Source of the DNA: a virus
Strand: one strand, 5' to 3'
Virus record (IMG/VR): IMGVR_UViG_3300006224_000011
Location: 1-62,310 of that record
Length of the DNA stretch: 62,310 bases
A program made the position numbers and the translations under genes. Position 1 is the stretch's first letter, and the number at the start of each line of letters is the position of its first letter. This document shows positions 1-7,597 of this stretch, in pieces. The notes below the pieces were generated by a model, which was given only the letters and a program-made list of their open reading frames with translations, searched no databases and had not been told where the DNA came from.

Positions 1-447
1 TACTGGATTTAAATCCTTGTGGTGCAATATTAATCCATTTTCAATCTTTTCGTGGAAACGTTCCCAAACCATTCTTGCAGTATATTGATGTTTTGCTTTT
101 CCATCTACCCAACCGTGTACTCTAATATGTTTATCAACATGGACTCCGCCTGAAAAGGCACGAATCGATTGTCCAACTTTTAAATCTTTAGCTTGGATTT
201 TATTTCCTCTAAAAGTATAAAAATTATGGTCTGGAGTACATTTTACTTTTAATCCAGAATCAAATTCTACTTCTATAACATCTGTATTTTTTCTAGTTAG
301 TCTTGGTCTATCCATAACAGAAACTCCTGGAAGTTTCGTCTTAGGATTCCAGGTATAGACTAATACATCATACCCCTCTTCTGCTAATTCTTTAATTGGA
401 CGAGGGCCATCATAAACTGTTAATATTTTTGTATCCCCGGTAATACA
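1..447 (-). mobile_element. Intein (N-terminal splicing block plus start of an HNH homing endonuclease) inserted at the NPC motif of the reductase
   Basis: The 149 codons after Asn-Pro begin with CITGDTKILT, a typical intein block A with a nucleophilic Cys1. Near residue 72 is CTPDHNFYT, a block B signature with its T-x-x-H. Further on, TARMVWERFHEKIENG followed by LILHHKDLNP looks like the start of an HNH-type homing endonuclease domain rather than LAGLIDADG. The C-terminal splicing block (His-Asn followed by Cys) must lie beyond the edge. Insertion before the active-site Cys of NPC is a known intein position in ribonucleotide reductases. The host protein is interrupted in frame, so splicing is needed for activity. 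Confidence 0.9.
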
Positions 448-1338
448 TGGATTAGCGGCGGAAATATCAGAAATATATGGAACCATGTTATCTTCATTAG
501 TTCTATCATAAAAGAAAATTCCTGGGTCTCCGCTTTCCCATGCCATATTGGAAATCTGCATCAGTAAATCTTTTGCTTTAACTCTTTTAACTTCTTCTCC
601 AGTAGTTACTGATTTTAAAGCCCACTCTTGATCTGTTAAAACAGATGACATAAAAGTATCGTCTAATATAACGGAAATATTGAAATGAGATAATTGGTCG
701 TCTTGTAGAGTTTTTTCTAGTACTTTAAAATATTTAGTACCTTTTTTATCCAATCCATTCATTTCAAGATTTCTCTTATACTCTTCTAATAATCTAGTAT
801 TTCTAGAATTAGGGGTGGATTTATAATTAATAAATTTTTCGATATCTGGATGAGATACATTCAGTAATCCTAATTGTGCACCACGTCTAGATGCTTGGGA
901 AATAACCTCTCCAGTTTGATCAAATAGCGACATAAAAGAAAGAGGGCCAGAAGCTTTTCCACCAGTGGTTTTTACATCAGCACCTTTTTCTCTCAAAGAA
1001 CTGAAATCATACCCGACGCCACCTCCCCAGGCAAAGATTTCAGCCGCATCTTTTAAAGTTTTATAAATTCCATCTCTAGAATCTTCTACCTTTAAAACAA
1101 AACAATTTGCATTGTTCTTTATATTAGTACCCGCATTCGCTAAAATCCTACCTCCAGGTAGAAATGCTAAATTATAAATTAGTTCAAAGAACTTTTTAGC
1201 ATATTCATCCCGTTTCTCTTGTGTACCCTCAGCACTCGCAACAAACTCAGCCACTCTCCAACAAGCTTGATTCCAGGTTTCTCCTCTAAATGCGGTATAC
1301 TTCATATCGAAAATTTTCTGTGCTTTATCGTTAAGCAT
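1..1338 (-). CDS. nrdJ: Class II (B12-dependent) ribonucleotide reductase, N-terminal part, interrupted by an intein; runs off the left edge
   Basis: This enzyme reduces ribonucleotides to deoxyribonucleotides for phage DNA synthesis. The start at 1338 has GGAGAA upstream and overlaps the preceding gene by 8 bases. The first 297 codons read as NrdJ-type reductase: LPGGRILANAGT, a cysteine in NANCFVL, WGGGVGYDFSSLREKGAD, and SRRGAQLG. There is no ATP-cone. Codon 298 is the Cys of the conserved NPC active-site motif, and at that Cys the reading changes into an intein (see 1..447). The rest of the reductase lies outside the window. The class II assignment rests on overall similarity to monomer-type NrdJ; the C-terminal cysteines cannot be checked. 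dUTPase, dNMP kinase and a nucleotidase in the same arm fit a nucleotide-supply role. Confidence 0.9.
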   Translation of the reverse strand, partial: MLNDKAQKIFDMKYTAFRGETWNQACWRVAEFVASAEGTQEKRDEYAKKFFELIYNLAFLPGGRILANAGTNIKNNANCFVLKVEDSRDGIYKTLKDAAEIFAWGGGVGYDFSSLREKGADVKTTGGKASGPLSFMSLFDQTGEVISQASRRGAQLGLLNVSHPDIEKFINYKSTPNSRNTRLLEEYKRNLEMNGLDKKGTKYFKVLEKTLQDDQLSHFNISVILDDTFMSSVLTDQEWALKSVTTGEEVKRVKAKDLLMQISNMAWESGDPGIFFYDRTNEDNMVPYISDISAANPCITGDTKILTVYDGPRPIKELAEEGYDVLVYTWNPKTKLPGVSVMDRPRLTRKNTDVIEVEFDSGLKVKCTPDHNFYTFRGNKIQAKDLKVGQSIRAFSGGVHVDKHIRVHGWVDGKAKHQYTARMVWERFHEKIENGLILHHKDLNPV

Positions 1339-1528
1339 ATTCAACTTCTCCGTTAAAATTTATTGTAACAAAATTATGTGTACCATCCTCAAATTTGCAC
1401 CTCATTAATTCCTCTACCCAGTCTAACTTAACTTCTAAATTAGTAGCCCAATAAGGGTCGTCTTGTATTATAGCTACATAAGCTATATTTCTAGTTCTAT
1501 TAGTTTCTATAACTTCAATCCATCTCAT
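1331..1528 (-). CDS. Hypothetical protein, 65 aa
   Basis: No family is recognised. The product is mixed alpha/beta-looking and starts MRWIEVIETN. The ATG overlaps the stop of the upstream gene as TAATG, with GAGG eight bases before it. The 3' end overlaps the start of the reductase gene by 8 bases, so translation of the two is probably coupled. It may be an accessory of nucleotide metabolism by position only. Confidence 0.7.
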   Translation of the reverse strand: MRWIEVIETNRTRNIAYVAIIQDDPYWATNLEVKLDWVEELMRCKFEDGTHNFVTINFNGEVEYA

Positions 1529-1719
1529 TACCAGTCCTCATACTGTTCATCATCTTCAGAAGGTATAACACCTTTAATTATCTCATATTTCAAACCACAT
1601 TTGCATCTACCCGTATCTCCAGGCTCACCATAAATAGTTTCTCCACACCACAAACACGTAGCCCGATGATCTTTCTTCCAATCATTCGTTAAATCTACAA
1701 TTAATTGAGGTAATACCAT
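1528..1719 (-). CDS. Small zinc-ribbon protein, 63 aa
   Basis: The sequence has CLWCGE and then RCKCG, giving four cysteines spaced like a zinc ribbon, followed by an acidic tail (SEDDEQYEDW). The start is placed at the second ATG (1719), which has GGAG seven bases upstream and overlaps the stop of the preceding gene (TGATG); an ATG two codons earlier is possible. Function is unknown. It is one of several tiny cysteine-knuckle proteins in this operon. Confidence 0.7.
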   Translation of the reverse strand: MVLPQLIVDLTNDWKKDHRATCLWCGETIYGEPGDTGRCKCGLKYEIIKGVIPSEDDEQYEDW

Positions 1720-1922
1720 CAGCATTCTCCGTTAAATAAATGAAATAAACAACAAGATTCTCTTTCAATATCACCAGCAGTTACACATAATTTTACTTTA
1801 GATTTATACTGGTACTCACCCCAAATAGGCATAAATCCCCATTTTTCCATCCCATAATCAGGATAGTCTTTTAATATCTCTTCAAGAACACATTTATCAC
1901 AAGTAGTAAATTCCAGTTTCAT
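1719..1922 (-). CDS. Cysteine-rich small protein, 67 aa
   Basis: Starting at 1922 (MKLEFTTCDKC) the gene has GAGAGGG upstream at good spacing; a longer reading in the same frame has no comparable site. It contains CDKC near the N-terminus and then CCLFH and a C-terminal Cys, so metal binding is plausible. No family is recognised. It sits one base after the stop of the upstream gene and overlaps the next gene. Confidence 0.65.
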   Translation of the reverse strand: MKLEFTTCDKCVLEEILKDYPDYGMEKWGFMPIWGEYQYKSKVKLCVTAGDIERESCCLFHLFNGEC

Positions 1923-1923
1923 T

Positions 1924-2151
1924 TTAAACCCTCTCATCCATATAATTAAAAATATTTTTTCCATAAAAACATTCTAAAACTGCCTCTAAAACAAACTCAT
2001 CAAGATCAGAGTCTATTTCTAAACAAGGTTCCAACTCACACTCTTCATAAGCATCTAAAAGATTTTCCAAAACTTCTATAAGTTTAGTATAATCTCTATC
2101 TTTTTGCCTTTTTATGTAAGGTCTTTCGTACCTAAAAAGTCTAGTGTCCAT
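1924..2151 (-). CDS. Hypothetical acidic protein, 75 aa
   Basis: The N-terminal 25 residues are basic (RYERPYIKRQKDR) and the rest is strongly acidic and probably helical. No motif is recognised. The start overlaps the upstream gene by 11 bases, consistent with translational coupling in a dense early operon. Confidence 0.65.
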   Translation of the reverse strand: MDTRLFRYERPYIKRQKDRDYTKLIEVLENLLDAYEECELEPCLEIDSDLDEFVLEAVLECFYGKNIFNYMDERV

Positions 2152-2323
2152 AAAGTTTTATTAGTCTTTCTAGAAATACCAAGTGATTCTCTAACTTGTC
2201 TAATTTTTCTAAAATCTCAATGTTTTTATCTTCTACTTCTTTAAAACAAATGTGTCCTAAAGTATAGTTATACCATACCCCACACTTATCACAGTGTACA
2301 TAATCATCAGAAAATGTAGCCAT
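2141..2323 (-). CDS. Small zinc-knuckle protein with helical tail, 60 aa
   Basis: The N-terminal third has HCDKCGVW and then GHIC, four possible metal ligands, followed by a charged, probably coiled-coil helix of about 30 residues. No known family is recognised. It overlaps both neighbours by a few bases. Confidence 0.65.
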   Translation of the reverse strand: MATFSDDYVHCDKCGVWYNYTLGHICFKEVEDKNIEILEKLDKLENHLVFLERLIKLYGH

Positions 2324-2532
2324 TAATCGTCCTCCTTATATCCATCGGGGGGTTTAATTTGTTTATCCCCCTCTATTTGGTATCCATTTTTTAATTCGTG
2401 TTTAAAGTGATGTTTTTTGAGTTTACAGGTATAGTAAACAATATCTGGATATACTGTCCTGGAACACCACACATATGCATTACATATAGGACAGAACATC
2501 ATAACATCGTCTTTAATCGGAAACATTGTCAT
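2323..2532 (-). CDS. Small cysteine/histidine-rich protein, 69 aa
   Basis: CPIC at residues 14 to 17, then single cysteines and a KKHHFKH stretch, suggest a zinc finger. The tail is charged. Either of two closely spaced ATG codons may be used; both lie just after the stop of the upstream nucleotidase gene. Function is unknown. Confidence 0.65.
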   Translation of the reverse strand: MTMFPIKDDVMMFCPICNAYVWCSRTVYPDIVYYTCKLKKHHFKHELKNGYQIEGDKQIKPPDGYKEDD

Positions 2533-2533
2533 T

Positions 2534-3079
2534 TTATATACCCAATACCTTAGGTAATTCTAATATATTATTAATCCATACAATTCCATTATTAGAGGCT
2601 TGCTCATAATAGTCATCATTCCACCTCTGTCTTACACCAATAAGGCTGGTGGTTCCTTGTAAAGACTTTAGATAGTCTGCCCTGTCTTCTACATAATAAT
2701 CTGTTTTAAATTTAGAGATGAAATCTTCTTTTCCATATTGAATAATAAATAATTCATCTGAGTTAGGAAAATTGTTTTTCACTAAAAAATCGGATGTTAC
2801 ATCAGTCATTTCTTTTTCTCTTTTTGTTAAATAGAAAACATCATATTTTTTAGCACATTTATTCACAACATCTACAGCACCGTCAAATGGTGCACCTCTG
2901 AACAAACTCTCTACTCTGGTAATATCGTGCCAAAACTTATCCGGCATGATCTTCCAAACATATGTCCAGAAATAGTCATAAGTATAATCCGTCTGACCGG
3001 AATTATAAAGATACTCCCACACATACAGATGCCACGGATATAGGACTCCATCTAAATCAAACCCTAATTTCTTTACCAT
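2534..3079 (-). CDS. HAD-family 5'(3')-deoxyribonucleotidase-like phosphatase
   Basis: The 181-residue product begins with the HAD catalytic motif FDLDGVLYPW (aspartates at residues 8 and 10), continues with FYLTKRE as motif II/III region, and has DYYVEDRADYL as the second acidic motif. Phage members of this family dephosphorylate nucleoside monophosphates or act in nucleotide balance; the precise substrate cannot be read. It lies downstream of dUTPase and upstream of the reductase gene, which supports a nucleotide role. Length fits the family. Confidence 0.75.
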   Translation of the reverse strand: MVKKLGFDLDGVLYPWHLYVWEYLYNSGQTDYTYDYFWTYVWKIMPDKFWHDITRVESLFRGAPFDGAVDVVNKCAKKYDVFYLTKREKEMTDVTSDFLVKNNFPNSDELFIIQYGKEDFISKFKTDYYVEDRADYLKSLQGTTSLIGVRQRWNDDYYEQASNNGIVWINNILELPKVLGI

Positions 3080-3300
3080 CCTTTATTTTTCCTTTCCTCT
3101 GTTGCTTTATAGATTGCATCTTCCAACCACGTACTTCCAACCAAATACATTTCAAAATTATAGTACTCTGATACAGAATAAAACTGTTCAGTTTCCCCGA
3201 TAATACTTCCAGGTGCATGATATTCTATATCAACAGAATGTCCAAATTTTGTACTGGATAAAAATTTTTCAAATGATTTTAAGTAATTCTTCTCGTCCAT
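3073..3300 (-). CDS. Hypothetical protein, 75 aa
   Basis: No motif is recognised in this aromatic-rich small protein. It overlaps the upstream SLOG-fold gene by 22 bases and the downstream nucleotidase gene by 7 bases, which supports real, coupled translation. Confidence 0.6.
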   Translation of the reverse strand: MDEKNYLKSFEKFLSSTKFGHSVDIEYHAPGSIIGETEQFYSVSEYYNFEMYLVGSTWLEDAIYKATEERKNKGW

Positions 3301-3662
3301 GTAGCACCATTTAAGATATAGATTTTTAATAATTTACTCTGCTCTTTAGCTAAGTTTATAGAATGCTCTGTACCTTTAGATTTACCATCCCAAAAAGCCA
3401 CCAGTTTATCACAGTTATCAACTATAAGTTGGTTTCTTATATAACCAGCAGATTTACCATATTTATCCCATTGTGCAGGGAATATTGATTTAGATATATT
3501 CTGTTCATCTGCAAACCTTTCTGCTAAAGAATCAATTCCCCTGGCACCACCAGAGATTATTAGTTTTACATCATAGTTATTTACTATAGACTCTAATAAA
3601 TCTCTTACATCATCATAATACTGCTCTTCAAACTGTCTTGAACCAACCACTGCTAACTTCAC
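3279..3662 (-). CDS. SLOG-fold (DprA/YspA-like, DUF2493-type) nucleotide-binding protein
   Basis: The sequence shows the Rossmann-like signatures VVGSRQF near the start, SGGARGIDSLAERF at about residues 37 to 50, and AGYIRNQLIVDNCDKLVAFWDGKSKGTEHSI, the usual core of DUF2493/YspA proteins. SLOG domains bind nucleotides or their derivatives, and phages often carry short versions of unknown substrate. The full gene is 127 residues, matching the single-domain form. Confidence 0.75.
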   Translation of the reverse strand: MKLAVVGSRQFEEQYYDDVRDLLESIVNNYDVKLIISGGARGIDSLAERFADEQNISKSIFPAQWDKYGKSAGYIRNQLIVDNCDKLVAFWDGKSKGTEHSINLAKEQSKLLKIYILNGATWTRRIT

Positions 3663-3663
3663 G

Positions 3664-4125
3664 CTATTCTCCTGTCTCTAAGTCAATATACTTGATTATT
3701 TTTTCTATAAAAACTGCTAAAAACGGCTCATCATTTTTCGAAAATTTATTGGCGCTAATTACCTTTTCCCCATCTAGAATGTCAACTCCACTCAATATTA
3801 ATCCTCTTTTACAATCTTCCCTAAGAATAAAGTATATAAATGGTGTTCTGGTTTGTATCATCTTCAGCTTTCTATATGGTATATTAATTGTTTCAAATGG
3901 GAAATACTCCCAATTACTAACCCAATTAGCACGTCTCTCTATATCTGCATATAGAAAACTGCCGTCCTTGAAAACAAACTTTAAATCTACATCATATTTA
4001 CCAAAAGGATACGACTCAACATCTAATAAATAATCACCAGTTCTATTTTTCATATCAGATACAATAGCTTTTTCCGCAATTATACCATAGTTTATATTTG
4101 TTTTATTTCCTAATTCTCTAAACAT
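3664..4125 (-). CDS. Hypothetical protein, possibly PD-(D/E)XK-like
   Basis: The 153-residue product has a stretch YDVDLKFVFKDG followed by YADIERR, which resembles the D...ExK-type core of restriction-like nucleases but with Arg in place of the usual Lys. That match is weak and the function is left open. Start follows the methyltransferase-like gene after two bases. Confidence 0.5.
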   Translation of the reverse strand: MFRELGNKTNINYGIIAEKAIVSDMKNRTGDYLLDVESYPFGKYDVDLKFVFKDGSFLYADIERRANWVSNWEYFPFETINIPYRKLKMIQTRTPFIYFILREDCKRGLILSGVDILDGEKVISANKFSKNDEPFLAVFIEKIIKYIDLETGE

Positions 4126-4127
4126 AG

Positions 4128-4631
4128 TTATACTCTATCAAAAATAGATATAATCTGCATCCTACCAAAATATGTTTTAGGCATCCAGGCGTATAAACCA
4201 CTTAAAGTAAATTTATGATTCTTTCTATATCTACCTTGTTTATCCACAGGAGAAAACCAGTGTTGAAATATGATTCTATTTTTAGATACTCTACATAATT
4301 CAGATAACATATCGTGCATAATTTGTAACTTAGAATTATATGGAGGGTCTATTAATACTGTATCTATACTTTCATTAGCAAAAGGTAGTTTAGTCATATC
4401 TCCTATAATATCAACATCTTGCTCATACAAATCTAATCTTATATCTCCTAGCATACTTTTACCACAGCATACATGCAATGTATTTCCTACTAACTGTGTA
4501 CCTAAAAACTCTTCTACTTCTCTAGGCCACAACAATTTAGATACCGTATAAACATACGCATTACCAGCTAAAGGAATATTTCCTCTAGTTTGGTGTATTG
4601 CTGGTTGTTTCTTGTAAGTCACGGTTGACAT
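4128..4631 (-). CDS. Small SAM-dependent methyltransferase-like protein with a DPPYN motif
   Basis: The 167-residue protein contains LHVCCGKSMLGD (a degenerate SAM-binding glycine loop), VDIIGDMTKLPF, and TVLIDPPYNS, the catalytic motif of amino-methyltransferases acting on DNA. There is no visible target recognition domain. Such short DPPY proteins occur in phages; they may methylate DNA or another substrate. The ATG at 4631 is chosen; an in-frame TTG lies two codons earlier. The gene overlaps the upstream gene by about 45 bases. Confidence 0.6.
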   Translation of the reverse strand: MSTVTYKKQPAIHQTRGNIPLAGNAYVYTVSKLLWPREVEEFLGTQLVGNTLHVCCGKSMLGDIRLDLYEQDVDIIGDMTKLPFANESIDTVLIDPPYNSKLQIMHDMLSELCRVSKNRIIFQHWFSPVDKQGRYRKNHKFTLSGLYAWMPKTYFGRMQIISIFDRV

Positions 4632-4815
4632 TTTCAAAAATCTTCCATAATTCAGGTAACGATGAATTTAACCAATCAGCTATTATTTTAGCATCTTTTT
4701 TATCTAGGGTATAGCCTATTGGTAGGCTTTTCCAAAACTTTTCCCAAACTGGTCTAATAACAACTATATACTCATCATGTTCCCAAATACTTACTTCAGC
4801 TATAAATTTCATCAT
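4585..4815 (-). CDS. Hypothetical protein, 76 aa
   Basis: This is a tryptophan-rich small protein (VSIWEHDEY, PVWEKFWKS, ELWKIF) without a recognised family. The ATG overlaps the stop codon of the dUTPase gene in an ATGA arrangement. Its 3' end overlaps the start of the next gene. Confidence 0.6.
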   Translation of the reverse strand: MMKFIAEVSIWEHDEYIVVIRPVWEKFWKSLPIGYTLDKKDAKIIADWLNSSLPELWKIFENVNRDLQETTSNTPN

Positions 4816-5450
4816 GGCATACCCCCCTGTTCAGAACGCCACTTTAAATATTCGTCGTCATCATCAAACTCACCGTAATGAAAGGGGTCGCCATATTTCT
4901 CATCATCCTGCTTAGCTAACCAATCTAGATAGTTCTCTGGGTCAAAACCCGCTTGCATAGCTTTTCTTCTAGCAACCGATTTCGTTATCCCACCACTAGC
5001 CCCCCTATCTGTTTTTATTGTATAAATATCTTTTAAATCCACACTCTCAACTTCTAAAGTAAGGCATGGAATAATTAAAAGCTGTGCAATCTTTTGGCCG
5101 TGAGATATAACTAAAGGTTTATCTAAAGGATTGAATATTTTTACTAATAATTCACCTTGATAACCTTGATCTACTATACCGCCACCTACTAAAAAGTCAC
5201 TACCACTTTTATTGGTTATAAAACCAAAATAATTGGTTGGAATTTCTACACACACTCCTGTACCTACTACAACTACCGAATTAGCATCTATTAAAGCCTC
5301 TCTACCCTCAACCCAGGGCAATATTAAATGGTCTTCCTTAATAGGATTGTAGTATAAGTCTGCATATAAATCTATTCCAGCATCTGTTAAGTGTTTTCTA
5401 GTTGGTATTTTAGCAGTTTCTGATAAAAGTGCAAATTTTATAGTGTTCAT
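4812..5450 (-). CDS. dut: Deoxyuridine triphosphatase (dUTPase) with a C-terminal extension
   Basis: It hydrolyses dUTP to dUMP, preventing uracil incorporation and feeding dTMP synthesis. The conserved motifs are visible in order: DAGIDLYA (residues 23 to 30), NKSGSDF (80 to 86), GGGIVDQGYQGEL (89 to 101), GQKIAQLLI (118 to 126) and DRGASGG (148 to 154). About 55 residues follow the last motif, including an acidic run (EFDDDDEYLKW), which trimeric dUTPases normally lack. The extension may mediate an interaction. Overlaps with both neighbours are a few bases. Confidence 0.93.
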   Translation of the reverse strand: MNTIKFALLSETAKIPTRKHLTDAGIDLYADLYYNPIKEDHLILPWVEGREALIDANSVVVVGTGVCVEIPTNYFGFITNKSGSDFLVGGGIVDQGYQGELLVKIFNPLDKPLVISHGQKIAQLLIIPCLTLEVESVDLKDIYTIKTDRGASGGITKSVARRKAMQAGFDPENYLDWLAKQDDEKYGDPFHYGEFDDDDEYLKWRSEQGGMP

Positions 5451-5632
5451 TCTTTATATGCTATCCCTTCATTATAACCATCTTCATAACCTGCCTCGTA
5501 TGCCTCATCATAGATTTCTTCTAAAATATTAGATAAAATATTCTCTAATCTATCACTAACTTCTGTAGAAATATCAGAAATAAAACTAGATAGATACTCT
5601 CTATATTCAGACGGACTGGTAAATCTACTCAT
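5447..5632 (-). CDS. Hypothetical acidic helical protein, 61 aa
   Basis: The product is acidic and probably all helical, ending EAYEAGYEDGYNEGIAYKE, a Tyr/Gly/acidic heptad-like tail. No family is recognised. It overlaps dUTPase by 4 bases and the upstream gene by 8 bases. Confidence 0.6.
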   Translation of the reverse strand: MSRFTSPSEYREYLSSFISDISTEVSDRLENILSNILEEIYDEAYEAGYEDGYNEGIAYKE

Positions 5633-5810
5633 CTCTCACATTTCCTCCATAATTTGATAAATCTGTTTCATATTTTAAAAGGTTCTTTCTAACTAAATTT
5701 GATAATATCGTATTTATTTTTTCAGCCTTTGTATCATCATCTTTCTTATCTAAACTAAGAATTTCTTTTACGGCCTCTTCCACTGTTTTGTCCAGGTAAC
5801 TCAAAAACAT
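5625..5810 (-). CDS. Hypothetical protein, 61 aa
   Basis: The start is set at the ATG at 5810, which has AGGAG five bases upstream; a longer form starting at 5825 lacks this site. The product is a short charged helical protein (EEAVKEILSLDKKDDD). It lies partly inside the 3' end of the primase gene, overlapping it by 56 bases in another frame, and it is followed by a coupled gene. Confidence 0.6.
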   Translation of the reverse strand: MFLSYLDKTVEEAVKEILSLDKKDDDTKAEKINTILSNLVRKNLLKYETDLSNYGGNVRDE

Positions 5811-6678
5811 ATTTACTCCTATCATCGACTAATTCTACAAAATTTTCTACTTTATTTCCATCTCTAAAATAATCTACTGGATCATATCCAGATTCTTCAA
5901 AATCCACAAACGTATAAATCTTACATCTGTTTACTCCTAAGAATTTAGCTAATCTTACCGATTCTTTTCTACCACCGTCATCATTATCAAAAACAATATT
6001 AATCTTTTTTTGTCTGATAAACTTGCTATACCACTCTGGTAAATATCCTCCACCAGAATTTGACGCAATAGCTGGTAAACCATTTTGAATAAGAATCATT
6101 GCATCTACTGGCCCTTCTACATAATAAACCTCGTCTGTCATTTTCAAGACATCTGAATTGAACAGCAGAGGGCCGATATTACGGTAAAACCCCTTAATCC
6201 GTTTACTCGGATTATCCTGCCTCATTTGAAAGTTTCTAAAAGTACCGTCCTCAAAGAATGGTATCATACTAAAGTCATTATACCACCCTAATTGAAACCT
6301 GTCAATAGTATAATCCAGCAAACCTCTTCTATAAAAGTAATCTCTTTTATCTAATCCATGTTCAAAGAACACATCTACTAATCTAGGATAAACTACTACA
6401 TCTTCTTTTTTAGTATGGACAGTATGTACAAACGTACCTTCATAATCAAACCTTTTCAGATATTCTTTAGCATCATAGAAACTAAGCTTTCTAACTTGGG
6501 TTAGATAGATTAGAGGGTCTCCTACAATTCCTTGTGCATTCCAAAAAAAGATTCCTTTTTCTTTATCCAGCACCATAGAGGAACGTTCTTCAGCTTTTCC
6601 CCATCTAGATGCCTCTTTGGTCTCTAATCCAAAATCTTCATCAATTAGAGTTTCTAGAATATCTGCATTTTTTGTCAT
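5755..6678 (-). CDS. DnaG-type DNA primase with TOPRIM core, lacking zinc ligands
   Basis: It should synthesise RNA primers for phage replication with the DnaB helicase encoded upstream. The TOPRIM signatures are VEGPVDA at residues 187 to 193 and FDNDDGG at 230 to 236. Upstream, IFFWNAQGIVGDPLIYLTQV (about residues 43 to 62) corresponds in pattern to the CHC2 finger region of DnaG (FxCxxCGxxGDxxxF), but both cysteines are gone. The protein is 307 residues and lacks a helicase-binding C-terminal domain of the usual size. The adjoining upstream gene encodes a separate four-cysteine protein. Confidence 0.85.
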   Translation of the reverse strand: MTKNADILETLIDEDFGLETKEASRWGKAEERSSMVLDKEKGIFFWNAQGIVGDPLIYLTQVRKLSFYDAKEYLKRFDYEGTFVHTVHTKKEDVVVYPRLVDVFFEHGLDKRDYFYRRGLLDYTIDRFQLGWYNDFSMIPFFEDGTFRNFQMRQDNPSKRIKGFYRNIGPLLFNSDVLKMTDEVYYVEGPVDAMILIQNGLPAIASNSGGGYLPEWYSKFIRQKKINIVFDNDDGGRKESVRLAKFLGVNRCKIYTFVDFEESGYDPVDYFRDGNKVENFVELVDDRSKYVFELPGQNSGRGRKRNS

Positions 6679-6685
6679 AGATCAC

Positions 6686-6937
6686 CTATATAAAATGACT
6701 TTCGCACGCAGTATCGTGTTCTATATGTCTTTCATAATAATTTTCAGGCTTAGGCTTTCCGTAAACCCTGGTTTTATAAATATCTTCTTTGCCACATAAA
6801 ACACAAATCCATTCTTCAAATTTATACCAGTAAGTACATTTAGTAGTATCTGGTTCTACACACTCATGACCACATCTAACACACTTAAAACCCACCAAGT
6901 CATCAGATAACCATTCTACAGCAAAAATGTGTTTCAT
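6686..6937 (-). CDS. Zinc-finger protein, 83 aa
   Basis: Two CxxC pairs (KCVRCGHEC and ICVLCGKE) about 25 residues apart make a clear zinc-binding domain. It lies 7 bases before the primase gene on the same strand. Because the primase lacks its own zinc ligands, a role supplying template recognition is an attractive but untested idea. The start codon overlaps the stop of a small membrane protein gene (ATGA). Confidence 0.7.
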   Translation of the reverse strand: MKHIFAVEWLSDDLVGFKCVRCGHECVEPDTTKCTYWYKFEEWICVLCGKEDIYKTRVYGKPKPENYYERHIEHDTACESHFI

Positions 6938-7104
6938 TTACTTTTCCAGTATTCTATAATTTGAAATAAGCCGACCATAGCGGAAATTAAAAACCCCCAA
7001 ACAAAAAATGCCCTGCCTACCCCACAATCCATAGAAAAAGATAAAACCATTAATACTAATCCTAATATAAAGAGTAGGAGTATTACTAACTTATTGGCGT
7101 TCAT
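6934..7104 (-). CDS. Small membrane protein, 56 aa
   Basis: An open frame from ATG at 7104 encodes MNANKLVILLLFILGLVLMV, a hydrophobic helix, then SFSMDCGVGR and a second hydrophobic stretch (AFFVWGFLISAMVGLFQII). Two transmembrane helices are predicted by eye. The stop overlaps the next start as ATGA. Function is unknown. Confidence 0.6.
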   Translation of the reverse strand: MNANKLVILLLFILGLVLMVLSFSMDCGVGRAFFVWGFLISAMVGLFQIIEYWKSK

Positions 7105-7232
7105 TTTTGTTTCTTCTCTTTTCTTTCTTCTACTTCATCTGGAATAGATTTAACTACTCTACTATCCAAAGTTGTCTTATTTCTACGTTCATTTTTCTTT
7201 TCCCTACGCAGAGCGTGATAAAGTTTTGACAA
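7101..7232 (-). CDS. Possible basic 43-aa protein with TTG start
   Basis: This frame fills the gap between two coupled genes. It would start at TTG (7232), inside the upstream gene, and encode a highly charged peptide (ALRREKKNERR then VEERKEKKQK) ending in an ATGA overlap with the next gene. The overlap and lack of alternative content argue for it; the weak ribosome site and non-ATG start argue against. Confidence 0.3.
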   Translation of the reverse strand: MSKLYHALRREKKNERRNKTTLDSRVVKSIPDEVEERKEKKQK

Positions 7233-7401
7233 GTTTATTTTCATCATTAGCCTCCACAAGATCATTTTTACTATTACAGTAATAACAACCTAATTTTTTC
7301 ATCCCTTCTATATACTCTAGTTCTTTTTGTTCGTCTCCTAGAGTTATAGAGTAACGTGTTTTTGTTCCACACTCTAAACACTGTAAAACTTTACTAACCA
7401 T
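7204..7401 (-). CDS. Small zinc-ribbon protein, 65 aa
   Basis: CLECG near residue 8 and CYYC near residue 39 form a four-cysteine zinc site. No specific family is recognised. It overlaps the upstream zinc protein gene by 8 bases; the two could be diverged copies of one ribbon design. Confidence 0.65.
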   Translation of the reverse strand: MVSKVLQCLECGTKTRYSITLGDEQKELEYIEGMKKLGCYYCNSKNDLVEANDENKLVKTLSRSA

Positions 7402-7597
7402 AATTAATTTGCTTTCTTTTCTGTAATATTCTATCTCTAATACTGTTTAACTCTTCTGTATCTGTTATTTCAAATCTCCTGCCTCCATTTAATTTGTAAA
7501 CTCTTTTGCATAAATCACAAAACCAAAAGAGTTTATTTAAACCGTCTACTTCTAAGTTATAGATATCGAGACATAAATTACAGTTTGCACACTTCAT
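7394..7597 (-). CDS. Small zinc-ribbon protein, 67 aa
   Basis: It begins MKCANCNLC and has FCDLCKR at about residues 26 to 32, a compact zinc ribbon followed by a charged helix. No family is recognised. Overlaps of 4 and 8 bases with its neighbours indicate one translational unit. Confidence 0.65.
   Translation of the reverse strand: MKCANCNLCLDIYNLEVDGLNKLFWFCDLCKRVYKLNGGRRFEITDTEELNSIRDRILQKRKQINYG

Noticed and set aside
3638-4033. 131-codon plus-strand frame in the early arm
   Set aside because: It is antisense to two overlapping minus genes and has no ribosome site.
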